Shown here piece by piece: positions 26,342 to 34,699 of a stretch of 51,712 nucleotides of DNA. The first letter of the stretch is position 1; the number at the start of each line of letters is the position of its first letter. Under the pieces are notes generated by a model. It saw only the letters and a program-made list of their open reading frames with translations. It searched no databases and was not told where the DNA came from. Origin of the DNA: Streptomyces sioyaensis (GTDB taxonomy: Bacteria > Actinomycetota > Actinomycetes > Streptomycetales > Streptomycetaceae); the NCBI RefSeq assembly GCF_004122735.1, contig NZ_SDIF01000045.1, positions 1 through 51,712 of the forward strand, read 5' to 3'. A program made the position numbers and the translations under genes.

Positions 26342-27466
26342 CTAGACGTACCGCTCCAGGATCGACGACTCCGCCAGCCGCGACAGGCCCTCGCGGACCG
26401 AGCGGGCGCGGGCCTCGCCGACGCCGTCCACCGTCTGGAGATCGTCGACGCTGGCCGCGAGCAGCTTCTGCAGCCCGCCGAAGTGGTCGACGAGGCGCTC
26501 GATGACCGTGCCGGGCAGGCGGGGGACCTTCGCCAACAGGCGGAAGCCGCGCGGCGAGACCGCGGAGTCCAGGGTCTCGGGCGAGCCGCTGTAGCCCAGT
26601 GCGCGGGCCACGGTGGGGAGTTCGAGCAGCTCGGTGTGGCTGAGCCCGTCCAACTCGGCGAGCGCCTCGGTGACCGTGCGGGAGCGCTTGGCGGTCGGCT
26701 CGGGGACGTAGTCGCGCACGACCAGCTCCCGCTCCGGCTCCACGCCGGCGATCAACTCCTCCAGCTGGAGGGCGAGCAGCCGGCCGTCCGTGCCGAGCTC
26801 GACGACGTACTCGGCGATCTCGGTGGCGATCCGGCGGACCATCTCCAGGCGCTGGGCGACCGCGGAGACATCGCGGACCGTGACCAAGTCCTCGATCTCC
26901 AGGGCGGAGAGGGTGCCGGCGACCTCGTCCAGCCGGAGCTTGTAGCGCTCCAGGGTCGCCAGCGCCTGGTTGGCGCGGGAGAGGATCGCGGCGGACTCCT
27001 CCAGCACGCGGCGTTCGCCGTCGACGTAGAGGGCGATCAGCCGCATGGACTGGCTGACCGAGACGACCGGGAAGCCGGCCTGGATCGAGACCCGCTGGGC
27101 GGTGCGGTGGCGGGTGCCGGTCTCCTCCGTCGGGATGGAGGCGTCCGGGACGAGCTGGACGCCGGCCCGCAGAATCTTGGTGATGTCCTTGTCGAGGACC
27201 AGCGCACCGTCGAGCTTGCACAGCTCGCGCAGGCGGGTGGCCGTGAACTCCACGTCCAGCACGAAGCCGCCGGTACACATGGACTCGACGGTCTTGTCGA
27301 AGCCCAGGACGATCAGTCCGCCCGTATTGCCGCGGAGGATGCGCTCCAGTCCGTCGCGCAGGGCTCTACCGGGCGCGACGGCGCTCAGCGAGGCGCGCAT
27401 CAGGCTCTCGGTGCCGGAACTGCCACCGGCCCTGCCGGGAGTCGATGCCCGGTCGTTGGCTGCCAC
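26342..27466 (-). CDS. disA: DNA integrity scanning diadenylate cyclase DisA
   Basis: 374 residues from GTG at 27466 (GGAGGAG upstream). Makes cyclic di-AMP from ATP and scans DNA for branches. The DAC domain has DGALVLD (Asp86-Gly-Ala) and GTRHRTA (Arg119-His-Arg). A helical spine follows (LEESAAILSRANQALATLER). The C-terminal HhH domain (VPRLPGTVIERLVDHFGGL, VDGVGEARARSVREGL) binds DNA. In Streptomyces, c-di-AMP controls osmotic balance and development. It lies 125 bp downstream of radA on the same strand. Confidence 0.96.
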   Translation of the reverse strand: MAANDRASTPGRAGGSSGTESLMRASLSAVAPGRALRDGLERILRGNTGGLIVLGFDKTVESMCTGGFVLDVEFTATRLRELCKLDGALVLDKDITKILRAGVQLVPDASIPTEETGTRHRTAQRVSIQAGFPVVSVSQSMRLIALYVDGERRVLEESAAILSRANQALATLERYKLRLDEVAGTLSALEIEDLVTVRDVSAVAQRLEMVRRIATEIAEYVVELGTDGRLLALQLEELIAGVEPERELVVRDYVPEPTAKRSRTVTEALAELDGLSHTELLELPTVARALGYSGSPETLDSAVSPRGFRLLAKVPRLPGTVIERLVDHFGGLQKLLAASVDDLQTVDGVGEARARSVREGLSRLAESSILERYV

Positions 27467-27591
27467 TGCACTCCTCCGTCGCAAGGTCTGTCGGTCCGCA
27501 GGCCGCCCGGCCCATGCTGTGGTTGACGTACCAGCGGAGCGTACGCGGCCGACAGGCAATTCTGCGGTGACGGGCGAGACCAGGGCAAAGT

Positions 27592-29004
27592 CTACCGGCG
27601 TGCGCCCTCTTCCTGTGGGGCCTCCCGGCGGACCCGCTTGGGCAGGACACTCAGCGCCTCTCCGACGTCGGCGACCTCCAGCACCCGCATGCCGTCGGGG
27701 ATCTTGCCGGGGTCGGCGGGGACCAGGGCGTGGGTGAAGCCGAGCCGGGCCGCCTCCGACAGCCGGCGCTGGACGCCGGTGACCCTTCTGACCTCGCCCG
27801 CGAGCCCGACCTCGCCGATGGCGACGAGGTTCTTCGGCAGCGGGGTGTCACTGGCGGCGCTGGCCAGGGCGAGGGCCACGGCGAGGTCCGCGGCGGGCTC
27901 GGTCAGCTTCACCCCGCCGACCGTCGCGCTGTAGATGTCGCGCTTGCCCAGGGCGCTGATCCGGCCGCGCTGCTCCAGGACGGCGAGCATCATCGAGACC
28001 CGGGAGGTCTCCAGGCCGGAGGTCGTACGGCGGGGGGAAGGGATCTGGGAGTCGACGGTCAGCGCCTGGACCTCGGCGACCAGCGGGCGGCGGCCCTCCA
28101 GGGTCACCGTCAGGCAGGTGCCGGGCACCGCCTCGGCACGGCGGGTCAGGAACAGGCCCGAGGGGTCGGCGAGGCCGGTGATCCCCTCGTCGTGCAGCTC
28201 GAAGCAGCCGACCTCGTCGGTGGTGCCGTAGCGGTTCTTGACGCCGCGGACCAGGCGGAGGCGGGCATGCCGGTCGCCCTCGAAGTGCAGGACGACATCG
28301 ACGAGGTGCTCCAGCAGGCGCGGGCCGGCGATGGCGCCGTCCTTGGTGACGTGGCCCACCAGGAGGGTCGACATGCCGCGTTCCTTGGAGGCGCGGATCA
28401 GGGCGCCGGCCACCTCGCGGACCTGGGCCATGCCGCCGGGCGCCCCGTCGATCTCGGGGGAGGCGACGGTCTGCACCGAGTCCAGGACCAGCAGCGACGG
28501 CTTGACCGTGTCCAGATGACCGAGCACCGCCGACAGATCGGTTTCGGCCGCCAGGTACAGATGGTCGTCGAGGGCGCCGATGCGGTCGGCGCGCAGCCGC
28601 ACCTGGCTCGCGGACTCCTCGCCCGTGACATACAGCGTGCGGTGCGCGTCGGAGGCGGCCTTGGCGGCGACGTCCAGCAGGAGGGTGGACTTGCCGACGC
28701 CGGGCTCGCCGGCCAGCAGCACCACGGCGCCCGGGACCAGGCCGCCCCCCAGGACGCGGTCCAGCTCGTCCACGCCCGTGGAGCGGGCGGTGGCCTGCCG
28801 GCCGTCGACCTCTCCGATGGGCAGGGCGGCCGTGGTGACCCGGCCGGGCGCGGTCGTGCGCACCGCCGGGGCGCCGCCGAACTCCTCGACCGTGCCCCAT
28901 GCCTGGCACTCGGGGCAGCGGCCGAGCCACTTCGCGGTGGTCCAGCCGCATTCGGTACAGCGGTAGGAGGGACGCTCCTTGCCCGACGATTTACGCGTTG
29001 CCAT
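27592..29004 (-). CDS. radA: DNA repair protein RadA/Sms
   Basis: 470 residues from ATG at 29004. Branch-migration ATPase of recombination. Zinc finger C16-x2-C19 ... C30-x2-C33 (CTECGWTTAKWLGRCPEC), Walker A GEPGVGKSTLLLDVA, the RadA-specific KNRYGTTDE motif, and a Lon-like C-terminal domain (AADLAVALALASAASD, EVGLAGEVRRV). The open frame extends 51 codons further upstream without family content. It is followed by disA, an arrangement common in Gram-positives and linked functionally through DNA-damage checkpointing. Confidence 0.96.
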   Translation of the reverse strand: MATRKSSGKERPSYRCTECGWTTAKWLGRCPECQAWGTVEEFGGAPAVRTTAPGRVTTAALPIGEVDGRQATARSTGVDELDRVLGGGLVPGAVVLLAGEPGVGKSTLLLDVAAKAASDAHRTLYVTGEESASQVRLRADRIGALDDHLYLAAETDLSAVLGHLDTVKPSLLVLDSVQTVASPEIDGAPGGMAQVREVAGALIRASKERGMSTLLVGHVTKDGAIAGPRLLEHLVDVVLHFEGDRHARLRLVRGVKNRYGTTDEVGCFELHDEGITGLADPSGLFLTRRAEAVPGTCLTVTLEGRRPLVAEVQALTVDSQIPSPRRTTSGLETSRVSMMLAVLEQRGRISALGKRDIYSATVGGVKLTEPAADLAVALALASAASDTPLPKNLVAIGEVGLAGEVRRVTGVQRRLSEAARLGFTHALVPADPGKIPDGMRVLEVADVGEALSVLPKRVRREAPQEEGARR

Positions 29005-29222
29005 GGGCTCACCGTAACGGCGGGGTCCGACAACGCGTTCCCCGAGCGGGCGCCGAAGCGGGGGCCGGCGCCGCCGGTGGCACCGGAGAGTGGTCTCCGC
29101 GGAGTCCGCCAGCCGCGGAATGGCTGATTCGTGTCCTCTTTTGAGGGATCTGGTCACCCGTAAGGGTTAAAAGTGGCCAACGCGAGCAAGCCGGGCTGCA
29201 TCATCCGCCTACCGTCGCCGGG

Positions 29223-30995
29223 GTGATGAGCAGGCCCGAGCACCCCACGCACTCCACCGGCGCACACCGGTCGCGCGGCGACGCGCGGCGCCGGAGCCGG
29301 CCGCAGCCCTCCCCGCGGCCCGCCCCGGACACCCCGGACACCCCGGACACCCGTGACGGCTACGAGCCCTTCCTGGACGGGCTGTTCACCTACTGCCTCT
29401 CCGTGCTGTGCGCACACGACGCGGCGACCGCGGTGCTCGGTGAGGTGCTCGCGCTCGCCGACCGGCACCTCCACCGGCGCCCCGCCGACCCGGCACTGCA
29501 CCGCTGTTGGCTCTACGCCCTGGCCCGCTGGGCCTGTCTGCGCCGGCTCGCCGAACGGACCGGGCCGGGCGGCCGGAAGCCGGACACCGAGCGCGCCACC
29601 GCGGCCCCGGACGCCGAAGCCGCCCGCGACGCCGAGCGCCGGCAGCGTGAACTCGCCGCGCTGGCCTGGCCGGAGGCCGCCGGCACCACCCCCGAGCAGC
29701 GGGAGGCGCTGGAGCTCTCGGTGCGCCATCAGCTCTCGGCCGAGGAGGTCGCCGCGGTGCTCGGGGCCGATCCGGTCGCCACCCGCGCGCTGCTGGCCAC
29801 CGCGTCCTGCGAGGTCGAACGGACCCGCGCGGCGCTGGCCGTTGTGGAGTCCGGCCGCTGCCGTGAGGTCGCGCAACTGGCCGGCGACACCCAGGTACTG
29901 CTGGGTCCGGCGCTCAGCCGGGAGCTGGTGCGCCACGTCGACCACTGCGCGGTGTGCCGGCGCACCGCCGAGCGGGCCGCCGCGCCCGGGGCGTGGCCCG
30001 GCACCGCGCCGGTGGACCGGGGCACGCTGCCGCTGGTCCCCGCGCCCCGGGAGGCCGTCGCGGGTGCGCTGGCGGCGGTCCGGCACGCCACGTCGGGCCG
30101 GGCGAAGGGGAGGGGCGGTGCGGGACGTGGCGGCCGGGCGGGTGGGGCAAACGGTTCTCCTCGCTATGACCGCAGCGGATTCCCCGTCGGCCCGCCGCCG
30201 GACCGGGTGGCCCGCCGGCGCAGGCTGCGCAGCCGCGCGCTGACCACCACCGTGGTCGCCACGGTCGTCGCGGCGCCGGTGCTGGCCCTGTGGGCGGCGT
30301 ACCACGGCACGCCGGCCACCGACGAGGCCGCGGACGACTCACCCGCCGTGACCGCCAGCGAATCCCACACCGGGGAGCGGATGGGCGGCCGCCCGTACGA
30401 GAACGCCGGCAACGCCAGGACGACGCCCGGGCCCGGCTTCACCACGGGCGACGGGGCGCACGATGTGTCCGTCGAGGTGATCAGCGCGAACGGCACCCCG
30501 GAGCGGACGGGCGGGCCGCACGGCCGGCCGGAGTCGGCGGCCCGGCTGGCGGTCGCCGCGCAGCCCAGCGGCCGGACCACGGTGATCACGCTCAGCGCCT
30601 CGGGCGCCCACCCCGTGCGCTGGCACGCCGCGGCGGGCGCGGCCTGGCTCCAGATGAGCCATACGGCGGGCACGCTGCGGCCGGGGCAGTCCACCACGAT
30701 CACGGTCTACATCGACCACGACCGGGAGCCCGCGGGCCACTGGCGGGCCCGGATCGCCATCGAGCCCGGCGGCACCGCCGTCACGATGAAGGGCTACGGC
30801 GCGACCGGCCCCGCTCCCGGGCCGCAGCGGACCAGGCCCGCGCACCCGAGGCCGACGCCGCCGACCACGACGCCGACGCCCACGCCGACCCCGCCGGCTC
30901 CGACGTCCACGCCCCCGTCCGGGACGCCGACACCCTCGCCGACCAAGCCCGCGCCGGGCTCCACGCCGTCGAACACCACCCACCCCGCCCGCTGA
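29223..30995 (+). CDS. Sigma-4-like/ZAS/TM/BACON domain fusion protein
   Basis: About 590 residues (GTG at 29223 or ATG at 29226). N-terminal disordered stretch, then helices like an RNA polymerase sigma region 2/4 (FLDGLFTYCLSVLCAHDAAT, EQREALELSVRHQLSAEEVA, AVLGADPVATRALLA). A zinc anti-sigma motif follows: HVDHCAVC, i.e. H-x3-C-x2-C. TM segment TTTVVATVVAAPVLALWAAY. The outer part has a BACON-type beta domain (ITLSASGAHPVRWHAAAGAA, LRPGQSTTITVYIDHD) and a Pro/Thr tail (TPTPTPTPPAPTSTPP). It combines sigma-like, anti-sigma-like and outer domains in one protein. It is divergent from radA. Confidence 0.8.
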   Translation: MMSRPEHPTHSTGAHRSRGDARRRSRPQPSPRPAPDTPDTPDTRDGYEPFLDGLFTYCLSVLCAHDAATAVLGEVLALADRHLHRRPADPALHRCWLYALARWACLRRLAERTGPGGRKPDTERATAAPDAEAARDAERRQRELAALAWPEAAGTTPEQREALELSVRHQLSAEEVAAVLGADPVATRALLATASCEVERTRAALAVVESGRCREVAQLAGDTQVLLGPALSRELVRHVDHCAVCRRTAERAAAPGAWPGTAPVDRGTLPLVPAPREAVAGALAAVRHATSGRAKGRGGAGRGGRAGGANGSPRYDRSGFPVGPPPDRVARRRRLRSRALTTTVVATVVAAPVLALWAAYHGTPATDEAADDSPAVTASESHTGERMGGRPYENAGNARTTPGPGFTTGDGAHDVSVEVISANGTPERTGGPHGRPESAARLAVAAQPSGRTTVITLSASGAHPVRWHAAAGAAWLQMSHTAGTLRPGQSTTITVYIDHDREPAGHWRARIAIEPGGTAVTMKGYGATGPAPGPQRTRPAHPRPTPPTTTPTPTPTPPAPTSTPPSGTPTPSPTKPAPGSTPSNTTHPAR

Positions 30996-30999
30996 GCGC

Positions 31000-31018
31000 A
31001 CCCGGCGGCCCGCCGGGT
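31000..31018. terminator. Possible terminator between convergent genes
   Basis: ACCCGGCGG and CCGCCGGGT form a 9-bp inverted repeat with a 1-nt centre (practical loop 3-5 nt), between the BACON gene stop (30995) and the Cys-rich gene stop (31042). Confidence 0.45.
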
Positions 31019-31041
31019 CCCGCGGCGGACCCGGCGCGCGC

Positions 31042-31902
31042 TCACTGCTGCCGCTGCGGCTTCGGGTCCGCCGGGTGCGGCGCCATCGGCAGCGTCGCCG
31101 CCAGCCGCTCCTCGCACAGCTCGACGAGCTTGGCGTAGCCCTCCTTGCCCATCAGCTCGGTCAGCTCCGGCCGGTACGAGACGTACACCGGGTCGCCGGC
31201 GCCGTGCGCCGAGGTCGCCGAGGTGCACCACCAGTGCAGGTCGTGGCCGCCGGGGCCCCAGCCGCGCCGGTCGTACTCCCCGATCGTCACCTGGAGGACC
31301 CGGGTGTCGTCCGGCCGGTCGATCCAGTCGTAGGTCCGCCGGACCGGCAGCTGCCAGCAGACGTCCGGCTTGGTCTCCAGGGGCTCGCGGCCCTCGCGCA
31401 ACGCGAGGATGTGCAGCGAGCAGCCCGCGCCGGCCGGGAAGCCGGGGCGGTTCTGGAAGATGCAGGAGCCCTGCCAGCGGCGGGTCTGCCGGTCGCCGTC
31501 CTCGTCCTCCTCGACCCAGCCGGTCGTGCTGCCCACGTCGTGGTGCTGCCACAGGTCGGGCGTGAGTCGTGCCACATGCTGCGCGACCCGCTCCTCGTCC
31601 TCCTCGTCCGAGAAGTGCGCCCCGAGCGTGCAGCAGCCGTCGTCCGCCCGGCCGGCCTGGATGCCCTGGCAGCCGCTGCCGAAGATGCAGGTCCAGCGGG
31701 AGGTCAGCCAGGTCAGGTCGCAGCGGAAGATTTGCTCGTCGTCGGCCGGGTCGGGGAAGGTGACCCAGGCGCGGGCGAAGTCGAGGCCGACCTCGTCGGC
31801 CGCCGCCCCGCCCGGGGTCCGCGCCTCCTCGGCCGCCTGAGCGCGCCGCTTTTCTTCCTTCTTCAGCGCTTTTTCGTGCTTCGCCTTTTTCGTCTTTGCC
31901 AC
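31042..31902 (-). CDS. Conserved Cys-rich protein of unknown function
   Basis: 286 residues from GTG at 31902 (AKTKKAKHEKALKKEEKRRA). The basic N-terminus is coiled-coil-like. The core has a dense set of Cys: CDLTWLTSRWTCIFGSGC, DDGCCTLGAHF, GSCIFQNRPGFPAGAGCSL, and CWQLPVRRTYDWID, WWCTSATSAHG. Such clusters resemble metal-binding YkgJ/DUF3109-type proteins. I do not assign a function. It is divergent from the Ppx/GppA gene with a 75-bp gap, and convergent with the BACON gene. Confidence 0.75.
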   Translation of the reverse strand: MAKTKKAKHEKALKKEEKRRAQAAEEARTPGGAAADEVGLDFARAWVTFPDPADDEQIFRCDLTWLTSRWTCIFGSGCQGIQAGRADDGCCTLGAHFSDEEDEERVAQHVARLTPDLWQHHDVGSTTGWVEEDEDGDRQTRRWQGSCIFQNRPGFPAGAGCSLHILALREGREPLETKPDVCWQLPVRRTYDWIDRPDDTRVLQVTIGEYDRRGWGPGGHDLHWWCTSATSAHGAGDPVYVSYRPELTELMGKEGYAKLVELCEERLAATLPMAPHPADPKPQRQQ

Positions 31903-31977
31903 GAGTCCAGCGTAAGGCGAGCGGCGACGGGCACCGCGCCGACAGCACTGCCCACCGGGGGCAGTAGGTTTCCCCGT

Positions 31978-32904
31978 ATGAGACTCGGTGTCCTCGACGT
32001 GGGTTCGAATACGGTCCATCTGCTGGTGGTGGACGCACACCCGGGCGCGCGCCCGCTGCCCGCCTATTCGCACAAGGCGGAGCTGCGCCTTGCCGAACTC
32101 CTCGACGAGCGCGGCGCGATAAGCGAGGACGGGGTGGAGCGGCTGGTGGCCACCGTGCTGGAGGCGCTCCAGGTGGCCGAGGACAAGGGCGTCGAGAGCG
32201 TGCTGCCCTTCGCCACCTCCGCGGTCCGCGAGGCCACCAACGGCGACGAGGTGCTGCGCCGGGTCGCCGCGGAGACCGCGGTCGAGCTCCAGGTGCTCGC
32301 CGGCGAGGACGAGGCGCGGCTCACCTTCCTCGCCGCCCGCCGCTGGCTGGGCTGGTCCGCGGGCCGGCTGCTGGTGCTGGACATCGGCGGCGGCTCGCTG
32401 GAGATCGCCTACGGCCTCGACGAGGACCCGGACGTGGCGGTGTCGCTGCCGCTGGGCGCCGGCCGGCTGACCGCGGGCGACCTGCCCGGCGACCCGCCGG
32501 ACACCGAGGACGTGCGGACGCTGCGCCGCCGGGTGCGCGCCGAGATCGCCAAGGTGGTGAGCGAATTCACCCGCTTCGGCACTCCCGACCGGGTCGTCGG
32601 CACGTCCAAGACCTTCCGGCAGCTGGCCCGGATCGCGGGCGCCGCGCGCTCCGCCGAGGGGCTGTACGTCCAGCGGGAGCTCACCCGCAAGAAGCTGGAG
32701 GAGTGGGTGCCGCGGCTGGGCTCGATGTCCGCGCAGGAGCGGGTCGCGCTGCCCGGCGTGTCCGAGGGCCGCTCGCGGCAGCTGCTGGCCGGGGCGCTGG
32801 TGGCCGAGGCGGCGATGGACCTGTTCGGGGTCGAGACGCTGGAGATCTGCCCGTGGGCGCTGCGCGAGGGCGTCATTCTGCGGCGGCTGGACCACCTGCC
32901 GTAG
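31978..32904 (+). CDS. Ppx/GppA-family exopolyphosphatase/pppGpp phosphatase
   Basis: 308 residues. ASKHA-fold hydrolase that degrades polyphosphate or converts pppGpp to ppGpp. Phosphate-1 motif LDVGSNTVHLLVVD, a central FATSAVREATNGDEV, phosphate-2 motif LVLDIGGGSLEIAYG, then LPLGAGRLT and the C-terminal SRQLLAGALVAEAAMDLF. This is the short single-domain form common in actinobacteria, without the helical HD-like domain of E. coli Ppx. ATG at 31978. A 79-bp gap precedes the isomerase gene, so they may share a transcript. Confidence 0.9.
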   Translation: MRLGVLDVGSNTVHLLVVDAHPGARPLPAYSHKAELRLAELLDERGAISEDGVERLVATVLEALQVAEDKGVESVLPFATSAVREATNGDEVLRRVAAETAVELQVLAGEDEARLTFLAARRWLGWSAGRLLVLDIGGGSLEIAYGLDEDPDVAVSLPLGAGRLTAGDLPGDPPDTEDVRTLRRRVRAEIAKVVSEFTRFGTPDRVVGTSKTFRQLARIAGAARSAEGLYVQRELTRKKLEEWVPRLGSMSAQERVALPGVSEGRSRQLLAGALVAEAAMDLFGVETLEICPWALREGVILRRLDHLP

Positions 32905-32983
32905 GGGCGCCCGCCCCGGCGGCGGGCCGCGGCTGTCCGGACCTCCTGCCCCGCGCGCAGCCCCGGCCCGTACGCTGTCCCTC

Positions 32984-33808
32984 GTGACAGAGCCAGTGGT
33001 GCGCATCCCGGATGCGAAGGTCGCGCTGTCCACGGCCTCGGTGTATCCGGAGTCGACGGCGACGGCCTTCGAGATCGCCGCCCGCCTCGGCTACGACGGC
33101 GTCGAGGTCATGGTGTGGACCGACCCGGTCAGCCAGGACATCGACGCGCTGCGCCGGCTCTCGGACTACCACGGCGTCCCGGTGCTGGCCGTGCACGCGC
33201 CGTGTCTGCTGATCACCCAGCGGGTCTGGTCCACGGACCCGTGGGTCAAGCTCCAGCGCGCCCGCAGCGCCGCGGAGCGGCTGGGCGCCTCGACGGTGGT
33301 CGTTCATCCGCCGTTCCGCTGGCAGCGCACCTATGCCCGGGAATTCGTCCGCGGGGTCTGGCGGATGGAGCACGAGACGGACGTGAAGTTCGCCGTCGAG
33401 AACATGTACCCGTGGCGCTACCGGGACCGCGAGATGCTGGCGTACGCCCCGGACTGGGACCCCACCAACGACGACTACCGGCACTTCACGGTCGACCTCT
33501 CGCACACCGCCACCGCCCGCAACGACGCGGTGGAGATGGTGCGGCGGATGGGCGACCGGCTGGCGCATGTGCACCTCGCCGACGGCAACGGCTCCGCCAA
33601 GGACGAGCATCTGGTGCCGGGCCGCGGCAGCCAGCCCTGCGCCCAGGTGCTGGAGCGGCTGGCGGCCACCGGCTTCGACGGCCATGTGGTCGTCGAGGTC
33701 AACACCCGCCGGGCGATGTCCGCCGCCGAGCGCGAGGCGGACCTGGCCGAGGCGCTGGCCTTCACCCGCCTCCACCTCGCCTCGCCGAACCGGGTCCCGG
33801 GCTCGTGA
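32984..33808 (+). CDS. Sugar phosphate isomerase/epimerase (AP-endonuclease-2-like TIM barrel)
   Basis: 274 residues from GTG at 32984. A xylose-isomerase-like TIM barrel: AARLGYDGVEVMVWTDPVSQ, VLAVHAPCLLI, TVVVHPPFRWQRTYAREFV, FAVENMYPWRYR, FTVDLSHTATARND, HVHLADGNGSAKDEHLVPGR, and a final GHVVVEVNT. Conserved Glu/His/Asp metal ligands at the barrel ends are present. The substrate is unknown. Its TGA overlaps the GTG of the next gene (GTGA at 33805-33808), so the TetR gene is translationally coupled. Confidence 0.88.
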   Translation: MTEPVVRIPDAKVALSTASVYPESTATAFEIAARLGYDGVEVMVWTDPVSQDIDALRRLSDYHGVPVLAVHAPCLLITQRVWSTDPWVKLQRARSAAERLGASTVVVHPPFRWQRTYAREFVRGVWRMEHETDVKFAVENMYPWRYRDREMLAYAPDWDPTNDDYRHFTVDLSHTATARNDAVEMVRRMGDRLAHVHLADGNGSAKDEHLVPGRGSQPCAQVLERLAATGFDGHVVVEVNTRRAMSAAEREADLAEALAFTRLHLASPNRVPGS

Positions 33809-34461
33809 GCGGCAGCGGGAACGGGCCGGACGACGCGTCCTCGGAGCCCGGTACGCCGCCGCCGGCCCGCCGCCGGGGCCGCCCCGCCCGGGCCGCCGCC
33901 GAGGCCGGTCCCGGCGCCCGGGAGCGGATCCTGGCCGCGGCACGTACGGAGTTCGCCGCGCGCGGCTACGACAAGACCTCGATGCGCCGGATCGCCAAGG
34001 CGGCCGGGGTGGACTCGGCGCTGGTGCACCACTACTTCGGCACCAAGGAGCAGGTCTTCGCGGCCGCCATCGAGCTGACCTTCGCCCCCGCGCTGACCAT
34101 GCCGGACGCCCTCGCGGGCGGCGGCGCGGACGTGGGCGAGCGGATGGCCCGCTTCATGTTCGGCGTCTGGGAGAACCCGGTCAGCCGGCAGCCGCTGCTG
34201 GCGATCCTGCGCTCCGCGCTGACCAACGACACCGCGGCGGCCGTGCTGCGCGGGCTGATCGAGCGCCGGATGCTCCAGCGGGTGGCCGGCGAACTGCACG
34301 TACCCGACCCGGAGTTCCGGGCGCAGCTGGCCGCCTCCCACCTCATCGGGATCGCGATGCTGCGCTATGTGATCAAGATGGACCCGGTCGCCTCCGCGGA
34401 CACGGAAGAGATCATCGCCATGGTCGCCCCGGCCCTCCAGCGCTATCTGACGCAGCCCTGA
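33805..34461 (+). CDS. TetR-family transcriptional regulator
   Basis: 218 residues from GTG at 33805. A Pro/Arg-rich N-terminal extension (PPARRRGRPARAAAEA) precedes the helix-turn-helix: RERILAAARTEFAARGYDKT and SMRRIAKAAGVDSALVHHYF. The ligand-binding part is helical (MARFMFGVWENPVSRQPLLA, HLIGIAMLRYVIKMDPVASA). Its 4-base overlap with the isomerase gene suggests that the two function together. The target is unknown; ilvD lies about 240 bp downstream. Confidence 0.9.
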   Translation: MSGSGNGPDDASSEPGTPPPARRRGRPARAAAEAGPGARERILAAARTEFAARGYDKTSMRRIAKAAGVDSALVHHYFGTKEQVFAAAIELTFAPALTMPDALAGGGADVGERMARFMFGVWENPVSRQPLLAILRSALTNDTAAAVLRGLIERRMLQRVAGELHVPDPEFRAQLAASHLIGIAMLRYVIKMDPVASADTEEIIAMVAPALQRYLTQP

Positions 34462-34699
34462 CAGCCTCGGGGGAGGCCCGCTCGGGCGCACCCGAAACGC
34501 CCCTGACCTGCGCGAACGCCCCCACTCTGCACTGTCCGCAGTCCGGGCAGCCGTCTCACATAGCGGAGAGGCTGTCCAGATCTTGGATCAAGGGCGTAAT
34601 CTCGACGGGAGCCCATATATATGACGCCACCCGCCACCCGGCAGGTCCGGATACCGGCGCCGGCGGTCGTACGGACGTAATCCCGAGGGAGTGACCATC

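Noticed and set aside
34583..34622. Vegetative promoter TTGGAT ... TATATA before ilvD
   Set aside because: The spacing is about 27 bp, too long for a normal promoter; the AT-rich part may still be a -10 box with another -35.
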